Shown: positions 54,869 to 63,455, numbered from the stretch's first letter. The stretch is DNA of 64,000 bases from Bradyrhizobium sp. Ai1a-2 (GCF_000426245.1 NZ_AUEZ01000010.1:62001-126000); one strand, 5' to 3'. The notes: a model not told the origin generated them from the sequence alone. Made by a program: numbers and translations.

Positions 54869-57724
54869 ATGGCGTGGCGAGAGGTCATTTCTTTGGATGA
54901 GCTTCAGCCAGACGCGGCCAAAGGCGTCGAAGTTGAGGGTACGCCGGTTGCGCTCTACCGCCTGGCCGAGGAGGTCTTCGCAACACACGGCATCTGCACT
55001 CACGCTCTGGCTTTTCTCGCCGACGGGTTCGTCGAGGACGGGAAAGTCGAGTGTCCGCTTCATCAAGGGCTCTTCGATATACGCTCGGGAAAGGCTTTGT
55101 GCGCGCCGCTCACGAAGGATCTTCAGACCTATGCGGTAAAAATTGAAGGGCGAAAGGTCTTTGTCGATCTGGAAGCCAGCGGCAGCAAAAGCCCGAACGC
55201 AAACGACAAGCAGTCTGGAGCTCTAACGCCAGCCACGCCGGGACGGGATCCGGTTATCGTGGTCGGCGCCGGTCAAGCTGCGGCCGCAGCGATCAGGGCG
55301 CTTCGTGAAGGCGGTTACGCGGGCCCTATCGACCTCTTCGGAGACGAACGCCATCCTCCGTACGAGCGTCCGCCGCTGTCGAAGGATGTCCTCCTCGGAA
55401 AGGCGACTCTCGAGTCGTGCACTCGACTGACGGATTCGGAACTCAAAGAGTTGAAAATCACGCCTCACCTCGGACGTCGAGTTATAGGTATCGAGCCCAA
55501 GAGCAAGAAAATTCGGACCGAGAGTGGCGAGGAGCGAGGATACTCGTCTCTGTTGCTGACCACCGGCGGTGTGCCGCGCCGGCTCGCGATTCCCGGCGAT
55601 GACCTCCCGGGGGTTCACTATCTCAGGACGGTCGAGCACGCCGCCGCGATCGGGAAATCTTTCTCAGTCGCCAAGAAGGTTGTCATTGTCGGTGGCGGCT
55701 TCATCGGCATGGAGTTGGCGTCCGTTGCATCGTCGCTCGGGCTGTCGACTGTGGTTCTTGAGCGCGAAGGCGAGCTTCTGAGCAGGGTTCTGCCACCGTT
55801 CCTCGGAAAGGCGTTCCGAAATCTCGCGGAAAGCCACGGCGCTATCGTTCGTTGCGGCACGTCCGTTCAAGCGATCGAGCGCACGAAATCGGGGCTGCTG
55901 GTCCGCACGACGGCTGGCAATTTCGAGGCTGACACCGTCTGCATCGGGGTGGGATTGGTTCCGGAAACGGACTTGGCTGCACAAGCTGGCTGCGAGCTCG
56001 ATAGTGGCATTGTGGTGAACGTCGAGCAGCGAACGAGCGTGCCTGACATCTGGGCTGCCGGCGACTGTGCGCTTCACCACTCAACCCTTCGCGGTCGTCG
56101 GGGTCGTCTCGAGAGTTGGCACAATGCGGAGGAGCAGGGGGCGGCCGCGGGTCGGTCCATCGCCGGTAGCACCTTGTCGCCTCGGGGCAATCCGCAACCT
56201 TGGTTCTGGACTGACCAGTTCGGTCTCAACATCCAAATGCTCGGGGTTCCCGCGGCAGACGACAAGATCGCGTTGGGTGGGCCCGAAGGAAAAAGCGGCG
56301 CCGTCTACTGGCTGTCCGATCCGTCGACCGGTGAGCTTACGAGCGTCGTCGCATTCTCTGCTCCGGCTGCCATCCGAAGCGCCCGGAAGTACTTCGAGGA
56401 AGGCGGCAAGTTCGATGCGGCCAAGGCCGGGGCCACACTCATTGAGGAAAATACCAACGAGGAGAGCAGTGCCGTGCAGACCGTATCATCGAAGACTTCG
56501 AAGGACTTTGTCTGGCCGTCGGAAGGGCTGACGCGCGTTCCCGACTGGGTCTACACGGATCGGTACATCTATGAGCGCGAGATCGAACGGATATTCCATG
56601 GCCGCACCTGGAATTTCGTAGCGTTGGCGAGTGAGGTTCCGAACGTCGGCGATTTCATTCGTTCAAACGTCGGCCCCACACCGGTGGTTGTGTCGCGCGC
56701 CGAAGACGGCTCGATCCATGTATTCGAGAACCGCTGCATGCACCGCGCGGCGGAGTTCTGTCGCGAGCTCAGCGGCAATGCCAAGGAATTCGTGTGCCCC
56801 TATCATCAGTGGTCCTACGATCTTAAAGGCAATCTTGCCGGCGTGCCGTTCCGCCGCGGGGTCGGCGGAAAGGGCGGGATGCCCGCGAGCTTCAAGCCGT
56901 CGGAGCACGGTCTGAAGCGGCTGAAGGTGACGGAGCACCGCGGCGTGGTCTTCGCTTCGTACTATGAAGATATGGAGCCGCTCGCCGAATATCTCGGTCC
57001 CGAAATTCTCCGCGAATTCGAGGCCACGTTTGACGGACGCAAACCGAAGGTTTTGGGACACTATCGTCATAGCCTGCCCGGCAACTGGAAACTATACCAC
57101 GAGAACTTGAAGGATCCGTATCACGCGACCCTTCTGCATACATTTCTCGTGACGTTTGGGCTATTGGTGGCGGGTAACAAGTCGTCAATGATCTCCGACA
57201 GCTCTGGTCGCCACGGTGTGATGGCATCCGCGAAATCTGACGCGAGCAAGCTCAACAGCGATACCAAGAAGGAGATGCGTGCTTACAAAGAGGGCATGAC
57301 TCTGGAAGAGCCGCGCTTCATGGATTTCGTGAACGAATTCGATAGCCCTTGGTCCGTCACCATGGCGACGATCTGGCCGAACCTAATCATCCAGCGAGAA
57401 ATGAACACGCTCGGCGTTCGACAGATCGTCCCGACCGGCCCCAACGAATTCATCATGAAGTGGACGATGTTCGGATTCGAGGGGGACGACGAGGACATGA
57501 CGCGGCACCGGCTGCGTCAGGGCAATCTCATGGGCCCGGCAGGATTCCTCGGGCTTGAGGACAATGAAGCGATCAAGTTTGTGCAGGACGGCATGATCAG
57601 CGTTCCGAACGGCAAGCACGTCGTCGAACTTGACCCAGGCGTCATCGGCACCTCCGATACGCTTATCTCCGAGGCATCGATCCGCGCGATGTACCAGCAC
57701 TGGCGCGCCGCGATGGATCTCTGA
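54869..57724 (+). CDS. Fused Rieske ferredoxin / ferredoxin reductase / ring-hydroxylating oxygenase alpha subunit
   Basis: A 951-residue protein in one uninterrupted frame. Domain 1 (about 1-105) is a Rieske ferredoxin: Cys43-x-His45 and Cys62-x2-His65. Domain 2 (about 128-530) is an FAD/NAD ferredoxin reductase: VVGAGQAAAAA, VVIVGGGFIGMELAS, IWAAGDCA. Domain 3 (about 536-951) is an oxygenase alpha subunit: Rieske Cys623-x-His625 and Cys643-x2-His646, the iron site NLKDPYHATLLH (Asp749, His752, His757) and Asp898 as candidate third ligand. It resembles NagG (salicylate 5-hydroxylase) and AndAc. RBS AGAGGGGG before ATG 54869. An internal GTG at 56474 has its own GAGGAG, so the alpha subunit may also be made alone. 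Confidence 0.85.
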   Translation: MAWREVISLDELQPDAAKGVEVEGTPVALYRLAEEVFATHGICTHALAFLADGFVEDGKVECPLHQGLFDIRSGKALCAPLTKDLQTYAVKIEGRKVFVDLEASGSKSPNANDKQSGALTPATPGRDPVIVVGAGQAAAAAIRALREGGYAGPIDLFGDERHPPYERPPLSKDVLLGKATLESCTRLTDSELKELKITPHLGRRVIGIEPKSKKIRTESGEERGYSSLLLTTGGVPRRLAIPGDDLPGVHYLRTVEHAAAIGKSFSVAKKVVIVGGGFIGMELASVASSLGLSTVVLEREGELLSRVLPPFLGKAFRNLAESHGAIVRCGTSVQAIERTKSGLLVRTTAGNFEADTVCIGVGLVPETDLAAQAGCELDSGIVVNVEQRTSVPDIWAAGDCALHHSTLRGRRGRLESWHNAEEQGAAAGRSIAGSTLSPRGNPQPWFWTDQFGLNIQMLGVPAADDKIALGGPEGKSGAVYWLSDPSTGELTSVVAFSAPAAIRSARKYFEEGGKFDAAKAGATLIEENTNEESSAVQTVSSKTSKDFVWPSEGLTRVPDWVYTDRYIYEREIERIFHGRTWNFVALASEVPNVGDFIRSNVGPTPVVVSRAEDGSIHVFENRCMHRAAEFCRELSGNAKEFVCPYHQWSYDLKGNLAGVPFRRGVGGKGGMPASFKPSEHGLKRLKVTEHRGVVFASYYEDMEPLAEYLGPEILREFEATFDGRKPKVLGHYRHSLPGNWKLYHENLKDPYHATLLHTFLVTFGLLVAGNKSSMISDSSGRHGVMASAKSDASKLNSDTKKEMRAYKEGMTLEEPRFMDFVNEFDSPWSVTMATIWPNLIIQREMNTLGVRQIVPTGPNEFIMKWTMFGFEGDDEDMTRHRLRQGNLMGPAGFLGLEDNEAIKFVQDGMISVPNGKHVVELDPGVIGTSDTLISEASIRAMYQHWRAAMDL

Positions 57725-57749
57725 TCTACTCAAGCACGGGATCATTCTT

Positions 57750-58268
57750 ATGTTGGCCAAGAATCCGGCAGGCGCAAACGTCGATCTGATCGGCGCGATG
57801 CTTCTTCGCTACGAGATCGAGCAGTTCAATTCAGTCTACGCCACGGCGCTCGACGAGCAGCGCCTGACGGACTGGGCAGACATGTTTGCGGAAGATGGAG
57901 CGTACGTCGTTCTGTCGCGCGAAAACGAAGACCGCAAGCATCCGGTCGGGCTGATCTATTGCGAAAACCGAGGGATGATACGCGATCGTGCCTTCGCTCT
58001 CCAGAAAACCGCAATGTTCGCACCCCGATACCTCCGCCATATCATCAGCAACGTTCAAGTAACGGGGCAGAGTGCCGGTGGCGAGATCAGCGCCAGCGCG
58101 AACTACATCGTGTTGCAGGTCCTGTTCGACCGACCCGACGCGAAAATTCATCAGATCGGAATCTACAAGGACATCTTCAGGCGTACCGAGGCCGGGCTCA
58201 GGCTGGTGCAGAGGCGCTGCGTCTACGACAATCTTCTGGTCGACAACGCACTCTGCATCCCGGTCTAG
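57750..58268 (+). CDS. Ring-hydroxylating oxygenase beta subunit
   Basis: The 172-residue NTF2-fold protein matches beta subunits of NagH/AndAd type: RYEIEQFNSVYATALDEQRL, WADMFAEDGAYVVLSRENED, and LIYCENRGMIRDRAFALQKT. It would pair with the alpha domain of the fused protein upstream, 25 bases before it, to form an alpha3beta3 oxygenase. The ribosome site is weak, so coupling to the upstream gene is likely. No active-site metal is expected in this subunit. Confidence 0.88.
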   Translation: MLAKNPAGANVDLIGAMLLRYEIEQFNSVYATALDEQRLTDWADMFAEDGAYVVLSRENEDRKHPVGLIYCENRGMIRDRAFALQKTAMFAPRYLRHIISNVQVTGQSAGGEISASANYIVLQVLFDRPDAKIHQIGIYKDIFRRTEAGLRLVQRRCVYDNLLVDNALCIPV

Positions 58269-58317
58269 GCAGAGGGCGTATAGTCGCGCGATTTCCGAAC
58301 TTTCCGATGGAGCGACG

Positions 58318-58545
58318 ATGAGCAAAAGCGATACGTCAGGCGAGGGAATCGGCGCCCGTGTGAGGCGCAAGGAGGATGCCAGGCACCTCAGAGGCAGAGG
58401 TCAGTTCGTCGCTGACATCCATATGGCGGAGCTTCGCGAAGTCGCGTTCTTGCGCAGTCCTTCGGCGCATGCGCGCGTCGTGTCGAAAGTGAAGCCGGCC
58501 GAGCGCGCAAATGACACGTTCTTCGGCGAGGATTTGAACGGGGTT
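58318..58545 (+). pseudogene. coxL: Truncated molybdenum hydroxylase large subunit (coxL N-terminus)
   Basis: The first 75 or so codons read GIGARVRRKEDARHLRGRGQ, then ADIHMAELREVAFLRSPSAH and FFGEDLNGVSP, the N-terminus of xanthine/CO dehydrogenase large subunits (normally about 750-800 residues). After about 58545 the frame continues into unrelated sequence and stops at 58620. The molybdopterin-binding bulk is missing, so it cannot be active. The sequence joins directly to the interior of a medium subunit gene. GGAG lies before ATG 58318. Confidence 0.8.
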
Positions 58546-59174
58546 TCTCCATCGGCGCCGGTTGGACGCATGCCGAAATTGAGGACGGAGTCTTTGAAGA
58601 TCCAACCCAGGGGCTTCTGAAATTTGTGGCTCACGGAATCGCATATCGCGCTATTCGCAACCGAGGCACGATGGGCGGAAGCCTCGCTCACGCCGATCCC
58701 GCCGCGGATTGGGTGTCGACGCTTGCCGCGCTCGGCGCTGTCATCGTCGCGCAGGGTACGGCCAAGCAGCCCAAGCGCTACGCCGCGGAGACGTTCGTCG
58801 AGGGCGCGTTCATGACAAAGCTCGGGGAGAACGAAGTCATCGTCTCGATCGAAGTGCCGCGTCTGTCGACGGCAGCCAAGTGGGCCTATCACAAAATCAA
58901 CCGCAAGACCGGGGAATTTGCCAACGCCATCGGGATTGCGATCCTCGATCAAAAAGCTGGCCTGACGCGCGTCCTGGCCGGTGCGGTGGATGGACCTCCA
59001 ATCGTTCTGCCCAAGACTGCCGATCGGCTGAACGAGATGGGTTGGGAAGCCGCGTCCAAGACGGTTTCCGATGAACTGGCCGAGATCGCACCAGATACGG
59101 ATATTGAAGACCGCGAGCTTCATGCTGTCGCTGTGAGACGTGCCTTGAAACAGTTGGGACAGGAGCACGATTGA
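58545..59174 (+). pseudogene. coxM: Truncated FAD subunit of molybdenum hydroxylase (coxM, 5' end lost)
   Basis: In another frame, from about 58545, the sequence reads FSIGAGWTHAEIEDGVFEDP, then AYRAIRNRGTMGGSLAHADP and the C-terminal NRKTGEFANAIGIAILDQ, a CoxM/CutM FAD subunit from roughly residue 55 to the end. The N-terminal FAD-binding part (the first 50-60 residues) is missing. An in-frame GTG at 58626 could start a shorter product of 182 residues, but that lacks much of the FAD site. The stop is 3 bases before the next gene. Confidence 0.8.
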
Positions 59175-59176
59175 TC

Positions 59177-60319
59177 ATGGTTCGAGTGGCGATGTCCGTG
59201 AACGGCGAGAAAGTGGTCGCCGAAGTCGAGCCGCGCACGCAACTGGCCGACTTCCTGCGAGGCGACCTCCATCTCACGGGCACGCATCTGGGCTGCGAGC
59301 AGGGCGTGTGCGGAGCCTGCACGGTTATGGTCGACGGAAAGATGCAGAGGTCGTGCATTACTTTCGCTTCCGACTGCGAAGGCGCTGAGATTACGACGAT
59401 CGAGGGTTTCGACGACGATCCAACGATGGGTGAACTGCGCGAAGCGTTCTCCGAATGCCATGCTCTGCAATGCGGCTTCTGTACGCCGGGCATGTTGACG
59501 ACCGCGCGGGATATCGTTCTTCGGCTTGGCGACATCCCGGAAACCCGTATCCGTGAAGAACTCTCCGGAAACATCTGCCGTTGCACCGGATACGTCGGAA
59601 TCGTCGAGGCCGTGAAAAGAGTGTCGGCAGGCAAGACCGCGAACGCAAGTGCCGCGTCCGCACGGGTCATCTCGAGGAAGCTCGATAGTGGAAGGCCGTT
59701 GCCGGATGCAAAGTCTCGGCAGGTCACTAAATCGGTTTCGGCGGCCGACACGCCAGCCGCAGGTCAAATCGAAGGCGGCGTATCGATCGAGGAACGCATC
59801 CGTGTCGGCGCGACACCCGCGCAGGTGTGGGCGATTCTTTCGGACTTGCAGCGCGTCGTGCCATGCGTTCCCGGCGCCGAGATCACGACACTCGAGGGCG
59901 AGAACCTCGCCGGCAAGGTAAAGATTGCCTTGGGGCCGATCAAAGCATCGTTCAGCGGTCAGGCCTCGGTCGGCATGGACGATGGCAAGCGCGAGGGCTG
60001 GATGACCGGGAAGGGCCGCGATTCTGGGCTCGGGTCATCAGCCGAGGGAGCGGCACGTTGGAAGGTCATCGACGGCGCTAACGGCGATTCGATCGTCGCC
60101 GTTACCCTTACCTGGAAGCTGAGCGGCGCCTTGGCACAGTTCAACCGCGCCGGCCTCGTACAGGACATTGTCCGCAGGCTCGCCGCTACGTTCGCAGCAA
60201 ATCTTGAGGCAACTATCACGGGCGCTGCACCCGCGGCGAAGCCGGGAGCCGCCCTCGGAGGCTTCGGCCTTGTGTGGGCGGTCATCAAGAGCAAGTTTTG
60301 GCGGTCGCCCAAAGATTAG
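59177..60319 (+). CDS. CoxS-CoxG fusion: 2Fe-2S subunit plus SRPBCC domain
   Basis: The 380-residue protein joins the small subunit of molybdenum hydroxylases (about 1-160) to a CoxG-type SRPBCC domain (about 200-380). The iron-sulfur cysteines are intact: GCEQGVCGACTVMVDG, CGFCTPGM and NICRCTGY. The CoxG part shows VWAILSDLQRVVPCVPGAEI. Without a working large subunit nearby it is either a relic or a partner for a distant one. ATG 59177 has AGGAG twelve bases upstream; a TTG at 59171 is better spaced. Confidence 0.8.
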   Translation: MVRVAMSVNGEKVVAEVEPRTQLADFLRGDLHLTGTHLGCEQGVCGACTVMVDGKMQRSCITFASDCEGAEITTIEGFDDDPTMGELREAFSECHALQCGFCTPGMLTTARDIVLRLGDIPETRIREELSGNICRCTGYVGIVEAVKRVSAGKTANASAASARVISRKLDSGRPLPDAKSRQVTKSVSAADTPAAGQIEGGVSIEERIRVGATPAQVWAILSDLQRVVPCVPGAEITTLEGENLAGKVKIALGPIKASFSGQASVGMDDGKREGWMTGKGRDSGLGSSAEGAARWKVIDGANGDSIVAVTLTWKLSGALAQFNRAGLVQDIVRRLAATFAANLEATITGAAPAAKPGAALGGFGLVWAVIKSKFWRSPKD

Positions 60320-60339
60320 AGCGGATCTGCATTCATAAG

Positions 60340-60409
60340 CCGTATACGGGGTAAAGCAAGCTTATATACGCAGTGTACTGATCATAATATTGGTGACCGT
60401 GCCGCGCAT
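60340..60409 (+). promoter_or_regulatory. Operator-like site 3' of the cox genes
   Basis: GTGTACTGATCA at 60373-60384 repeats the half-site TATACTGATCA seen at 54825-54837. It lies between the convergent coxS-coxG and MarR genes; the region also has CGTATACG (60351-60358). Confidence 0.4.
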
Positions 60410-60946
60410 TCACTCCTCGTCGGCTTCCTTGCGGCCTTTCGAACCGTTCTCCGATACCGCGTATTGGCTGTTGCCCTCAATCAGCTCGGTCAGCATCGCA
60501 ATGAAAGCCGAGCGGAATTCCGGTCTGAGTGGTTGCAGGAGGCGGTCCTGAGCGCGCCTCATGCTCTCGTACATCTCTTCGGCGACGCGTTCGCCCTCCT
60601 TGGTTAGAAAGGCGACCATCGATCGGCCGTCAGCCTTGCTCCTCTCGCGGCGCAACAGGCCGCGCTCAGCCAAGCGCTTCAGTACATCCGAGACGTTCGT
60701 CCGGTCGATTCCGACCTCTCCGGCCAGCGTTACCTGGTCGATGCCCGGCTTCGCTAGCAGGGTGGAAATAAGGCCGTATTGCACAGGCGTGATGCCGTAC
60801 TGCTGGCATTCCTCCAGAAATATCGCGGAGTGAATCTGATGCAGGCGCCTCACGAGGTATCCCGGCCGGGCGCTCAAGGGCATGCGAGCCGTAGTTTCGA
60901 TCTTTCCCTCTGAGCTCGTCGGCTTGCTTGTTTGTTTCTTCGACAA
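60410..60946 (-). CDS. MarR family transcriptional regulator
   Basis: The 178-residue winged-helix regulator has GYLVRRLHQIHSAIFLEECQ, the recognition region VTLAGEVGIDRTNVSDVLKR and the wing RRERSKADGRSMVAFLTKEG. Extra N- and C-terminal tails of about 25 residues are basic or acidic. MarR proteins commonly repress aromatic-degradation genes and release DNA on binding ligand. It is divergent from the binding-protein gene at 61138; matching sites lie at 61035 and upstream of the fused oxygenase gene. Confidence 0.9.
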   Translation of the reverse strand: MSKKQTSKPTSSEGKIETTARMPLSARPGYLVRRLHQIHSAIFLEECQQYGITPVQYGLISTLLAKPGIDQVTLAGEVGIDRTNVSDVLKRLAERGLLRRERSKADGRSMVAFLTKEGERVAEEMYESMRRAQDRLLQPLRPEFRSAFIAMLTELIEGNSQYAVSENGSKGRKEADEE

Positions 60947-61026
60947 CGTTCGAACCTTCCATTTTTTAGTCCACGAACGCCCGACATTCGGGCGCTCAGC
61001 CTATTGACTCCCCGCGCGACTAGGTC

Positions 61027-61047
61027 ATATTTACTCAGTGTATATCG
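61027..61047 (-). promoter_or_regulatory. Imperfect palindrome in the MarR / binding-protein divergent region
   Basis: ATATTTACT C AGTGTATAT is a 19-base near-palindrome (seven of nine arm positions match), a normal layout for a MarR operator. TCAGTGTATATC within it matches TCAGTATATATC at 54715-54726 in 11 of 12 positions. Confidence 0.5.
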
Positions 61048-61137
61048 TTTTATTAGGGGTGACACATATCTCTTCGAGGCCCGTTCGAAAAAGAGCCGGT
61101 AAGCGGTCGGGCTTCGCAGATCAATGGAGGACAGCTC

Positions 61138-62340
61138 ATGCGTAGGCTAATACTTTGGTTTCTCGCGCTTTTTTGGGCGTTCGGGCAACCTCCGGCGAAC
61201 GCCGGACCAGATGCCATCAAAATCGGTGTACTGAACGATCTCAGCGGAGTCTACGCGGACTTGGGCGGGGTGGGCTCCGTCGCGGCGGCGGAGATCGCGC
61301 TCGAGGAGTTCGGATCCAACGTCCTCGGCAAGCCGATCAAAATTCTTTCCGGCGACCATCAAAACAAACCGGACATTGGCTCGCAGCTGGCGCGCCGATG
61401 GTTCGACGTCGACAACGTCGACATGGTCATCGACTTCCCGAACTCGGGCGTCGCGCTGGCCGTCCAGGAGATCGCGCGTACCAAAAAGAAGATCGCGATC
61501 TACTCTACCGCCGCAACGATGGATCTCTCCGGTAAGGCCTGTTCTCCGACCGGATTTCAATGGACTTACGATAACTATTCGAACGCTGCCGGTGTCGCTC
61601 GCGAGTTGGTGAAGCAGGGCTTCGATACCTGGTATTTCATCACCGTGGACTATGCGTTCGGCATATCGCTCGAAGCCGAAGCTTCAAAGGCCGTCAAGGT
61701 CGCCGGCGGAAAGGTCGTCGGTGGCGCCAGGCACCCGCTCAATACGCCCGATTTTTCCTCCTTCCTGCTGCAGGCGCAAGGTTCGAAGGCCAAGGTTGTC
61801 GCGTTTGCGAACGCCGGTGGCGATACCGTCAACGCTGTGAAGCAATCGGGTGAATTCCGCATTGTTGAAAGCGGTCAGACGGTCGTTACGCCGGTCACGT
61901 TTATAACCGACGTGAACAGCATGGGCCTCTCCGTGGCGCAGGGTCTAACTTTCGTCACGGGCTACTATTGGGACCTTGATGATCGCACGCGAGCTTTCGC
62001 CGAGAAGTTCTACAAGCGCCGCAAGGCGATGCCCACAATGGCGCAGGCCGGCGTCTATTCAGGCGTCCTTCACTATCTCAAGGCAGTTGCTGCCGCGGGT
62101 ACCGATGATGCAATGGCCGTCGCCGCTAAAATGCGCGAGCTACCCGTGCGGGATTCGTTCACTCAGTCCGGAACGGTGAGAGAGGACGGGCGAATGGTGC
62201 ATGACATGTTCCTCGTCCAGGTCAAGAAGCCGGCCGAGTCCAAGGCGGCTTGGGATTACTACAAGGTGCTGGCGACGATCCCCGCAAGCGAGGCGTTCAA
62301 GCCGTTGTCGGAAACCGACTGTCCGCTCGTCAAGAAGTGA
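61138..62340 (+). CDS. Type I periplasmic binding protein (urea/amide/branched-chain class)
   Basis: The 400-residue protein starts MRRLILWFLALFWAFGQPPA, a signal peptide cut near ANA-GP. The mature protein matches Peripla_BP_6: IKIGVLNDLSGVYADLGGVG, FPNSGVALAVQEIARTKKKI, and WYFITVDYAFGISLEAEASK. It resembles the class feeding aromatic acids to HAA-type ABC importers. No permease or ATPase adjoins in the window. It follows the MarR operator region and is probably in the same regulon. Confidence 0.88.
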   Translation: MRRLILWFLALFWAFGQPPANAGPDAIKIGVLNDLSGVYADLGGVGSVAAAEIALEEFGSNVLGKPIKILSGDHQNKPDIGSQLARRWFDVDNVDMVIDFPNSGVALAVQEIARTKKKIAIYSTAATMDLSGKACSPTGFQWTYDNYSNAAGVARELVKQGFDTWYFITVDYAFGISLEAEASKAVKVAGGKVVGGARHPLNTPDFSSFLLQAQGSKAKVVAFANAGGDTVNAVKQSGEFRIVESGQTVVTPVTFITDVNSMGLSVAQGLTFVTGYYWDLDDRTRAFAEKFYKRRKAMPTMAQAGVYSGVLHYLKAVAAAGTDDAMAVAAKMRELPVRDSFTQSGTVREDGRMVHDMFLVQVKKPAESKAAWDYYKVLATIPASEAFKPLSETDCPLVKK

Positions 62341-62461
62341 AGGCACATTGATGGACGACGGTTTGTTCGTCGTCCGTCGAGGCCCAGCCTCCGCTCACCC
62401 AGATCCCGCATCGCACCCGATATCGGTGTGGCGCAGTCCTCAAGCTCATGAACGTGATGAT

Positions 62462-63436
62462 ATGACGAAACGAATCCGCAAGATTGCTCTCGAAGAGCAT
62501 TTCATGGCGCCCGGCTTCGAGAATTACTCGAAAGCGTTCACGAAGCACATGGATGCCGATGCGCGGTCGTATCTCGCCTCGCGTTTGGGCGACTTCGACG
62601 ACATGCGTATCGCCGAAATGGACAAGGCCGGGATCGACTATGTGGTGCTGTCCCAGACTGGTCCAAGCGTGCAAAGCGAGCGGGACCCGAGCGTGGCTGC
62701 ACTGCGGGCTATGGAGAACAACGACTTCCTTGCCAAGCAAGTCGCTCGCCATCCGGATCGGTTCGGAGGCTTTGCATCGCTTGCCATGGATGTCCCGAGA
62801 GTGGCCGCAAACGAATTGACCCGCGCCGTGGAAACGCTGGGCTTCAAAGGGGCGTTGGTGAACGGTCACACCAACGGGGTCTATTACGACGACCGCTCCT
62901 ACGACGAACTCTGGGAGCGCATGCAGGCTTTGGACGTCCCTTTGTATCTGCATCCGACCGATCCATTGCCCGTGCCGAAGGCCTATGACGGCCATCCGGA
63001 GCTCGCCGGCGCCATCTGGGGATGGGGCGTTGAGACCGGGACGCACGCGCTACGGCTGCTGTTCGGAGGCGTGTTCGACCGGTTTCCAAGACTGAAGATC
63101 ATTCTCGGGCACATGGGTGAGGGGCTCCCCATGATGCGTTGGCGGTTTGACAGCCGCTTCGCGGTATACTCGCATGGCATCAAGCTCGAGCATCCCCCTT
63201 CAACCTACATCGGTCGAAACATCGTCATCACGACTTCGGGCGTCTGTTCGCCAGCCGCGCTTGCCGGAGCGGTCGCGGAGATGGGAGCCGAAGCCGTGAT
63301 GTTCTCGGTCGACTACCCCTACGAATCGACGTCGATAGCCGCCGATTTCATCGAGAGCGCGCCGATGGTCGAACGCGTAAGAGAGCTGGTCTGCTCCGAA
63401 AACGCCCAGCGCCTTCTGAAGCTCGATCAACGCTGA
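62462..63436 (+). CDS. Amidohydrolase-2 family decarboxylase (gamma-resorcylate decarboxylase-like)
   Basis: The 324-residue TIM-barrel enzyme begins MTKRIRKIALEEHFMAPGFE. The metal site fits ACMSD/resorcylate decarboxylases: Glu11-x-His13, His165 in YLHPTDPLP, His218 in ILGHMGEGLP and Asp285 in FSVDYPYES. It would remove CO2 from an aromatic acid in the cytoplasm. A second start at 62351, with GAAGG seven bases upstream, would add 37 unconserved residues; 62462 matches the family. It sits between the binding protein and maleate isomerase genes. Confidence 0.85.
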   Translation: MTKRIRKIALEEHFMAPGFENYSKAFTKHMDADARSYLASRLGDFDDMRIAEMDKAGIDYVVLSQTGPSVQSERDPSVAALRAMENNDFLAKQVARHPDRFGGFASLAMDVPRVAANELTRAVETLGFKGALVNGHTNGVYYDDRSYDELWERMQALDVPLYLHPTDPLPVPKAYDGHPELAGAIWGWGVETGTHALRLLFGGVFDRFPRLKIILGHMGEGLPMMRWRFDSRFAVYSHGIKLEHPPSTYIGRNIVITTSGVCSPAALAGAVAEMGAEAVMFSVDYPYESTSIAADFIESAPMVERVRELVCSENAQRLLKLDQR

Positions 63437-63455
63437 GCCCCCTGAGGAGTTCCAC

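Noticed and set aside
58318..58620. Reading the coxL remnant as a complete small protein
   Set aside because: The first part is a recognisable N-terminus of a 750-residue family and the tail after 58545 is out-of-frame coxM sequence.
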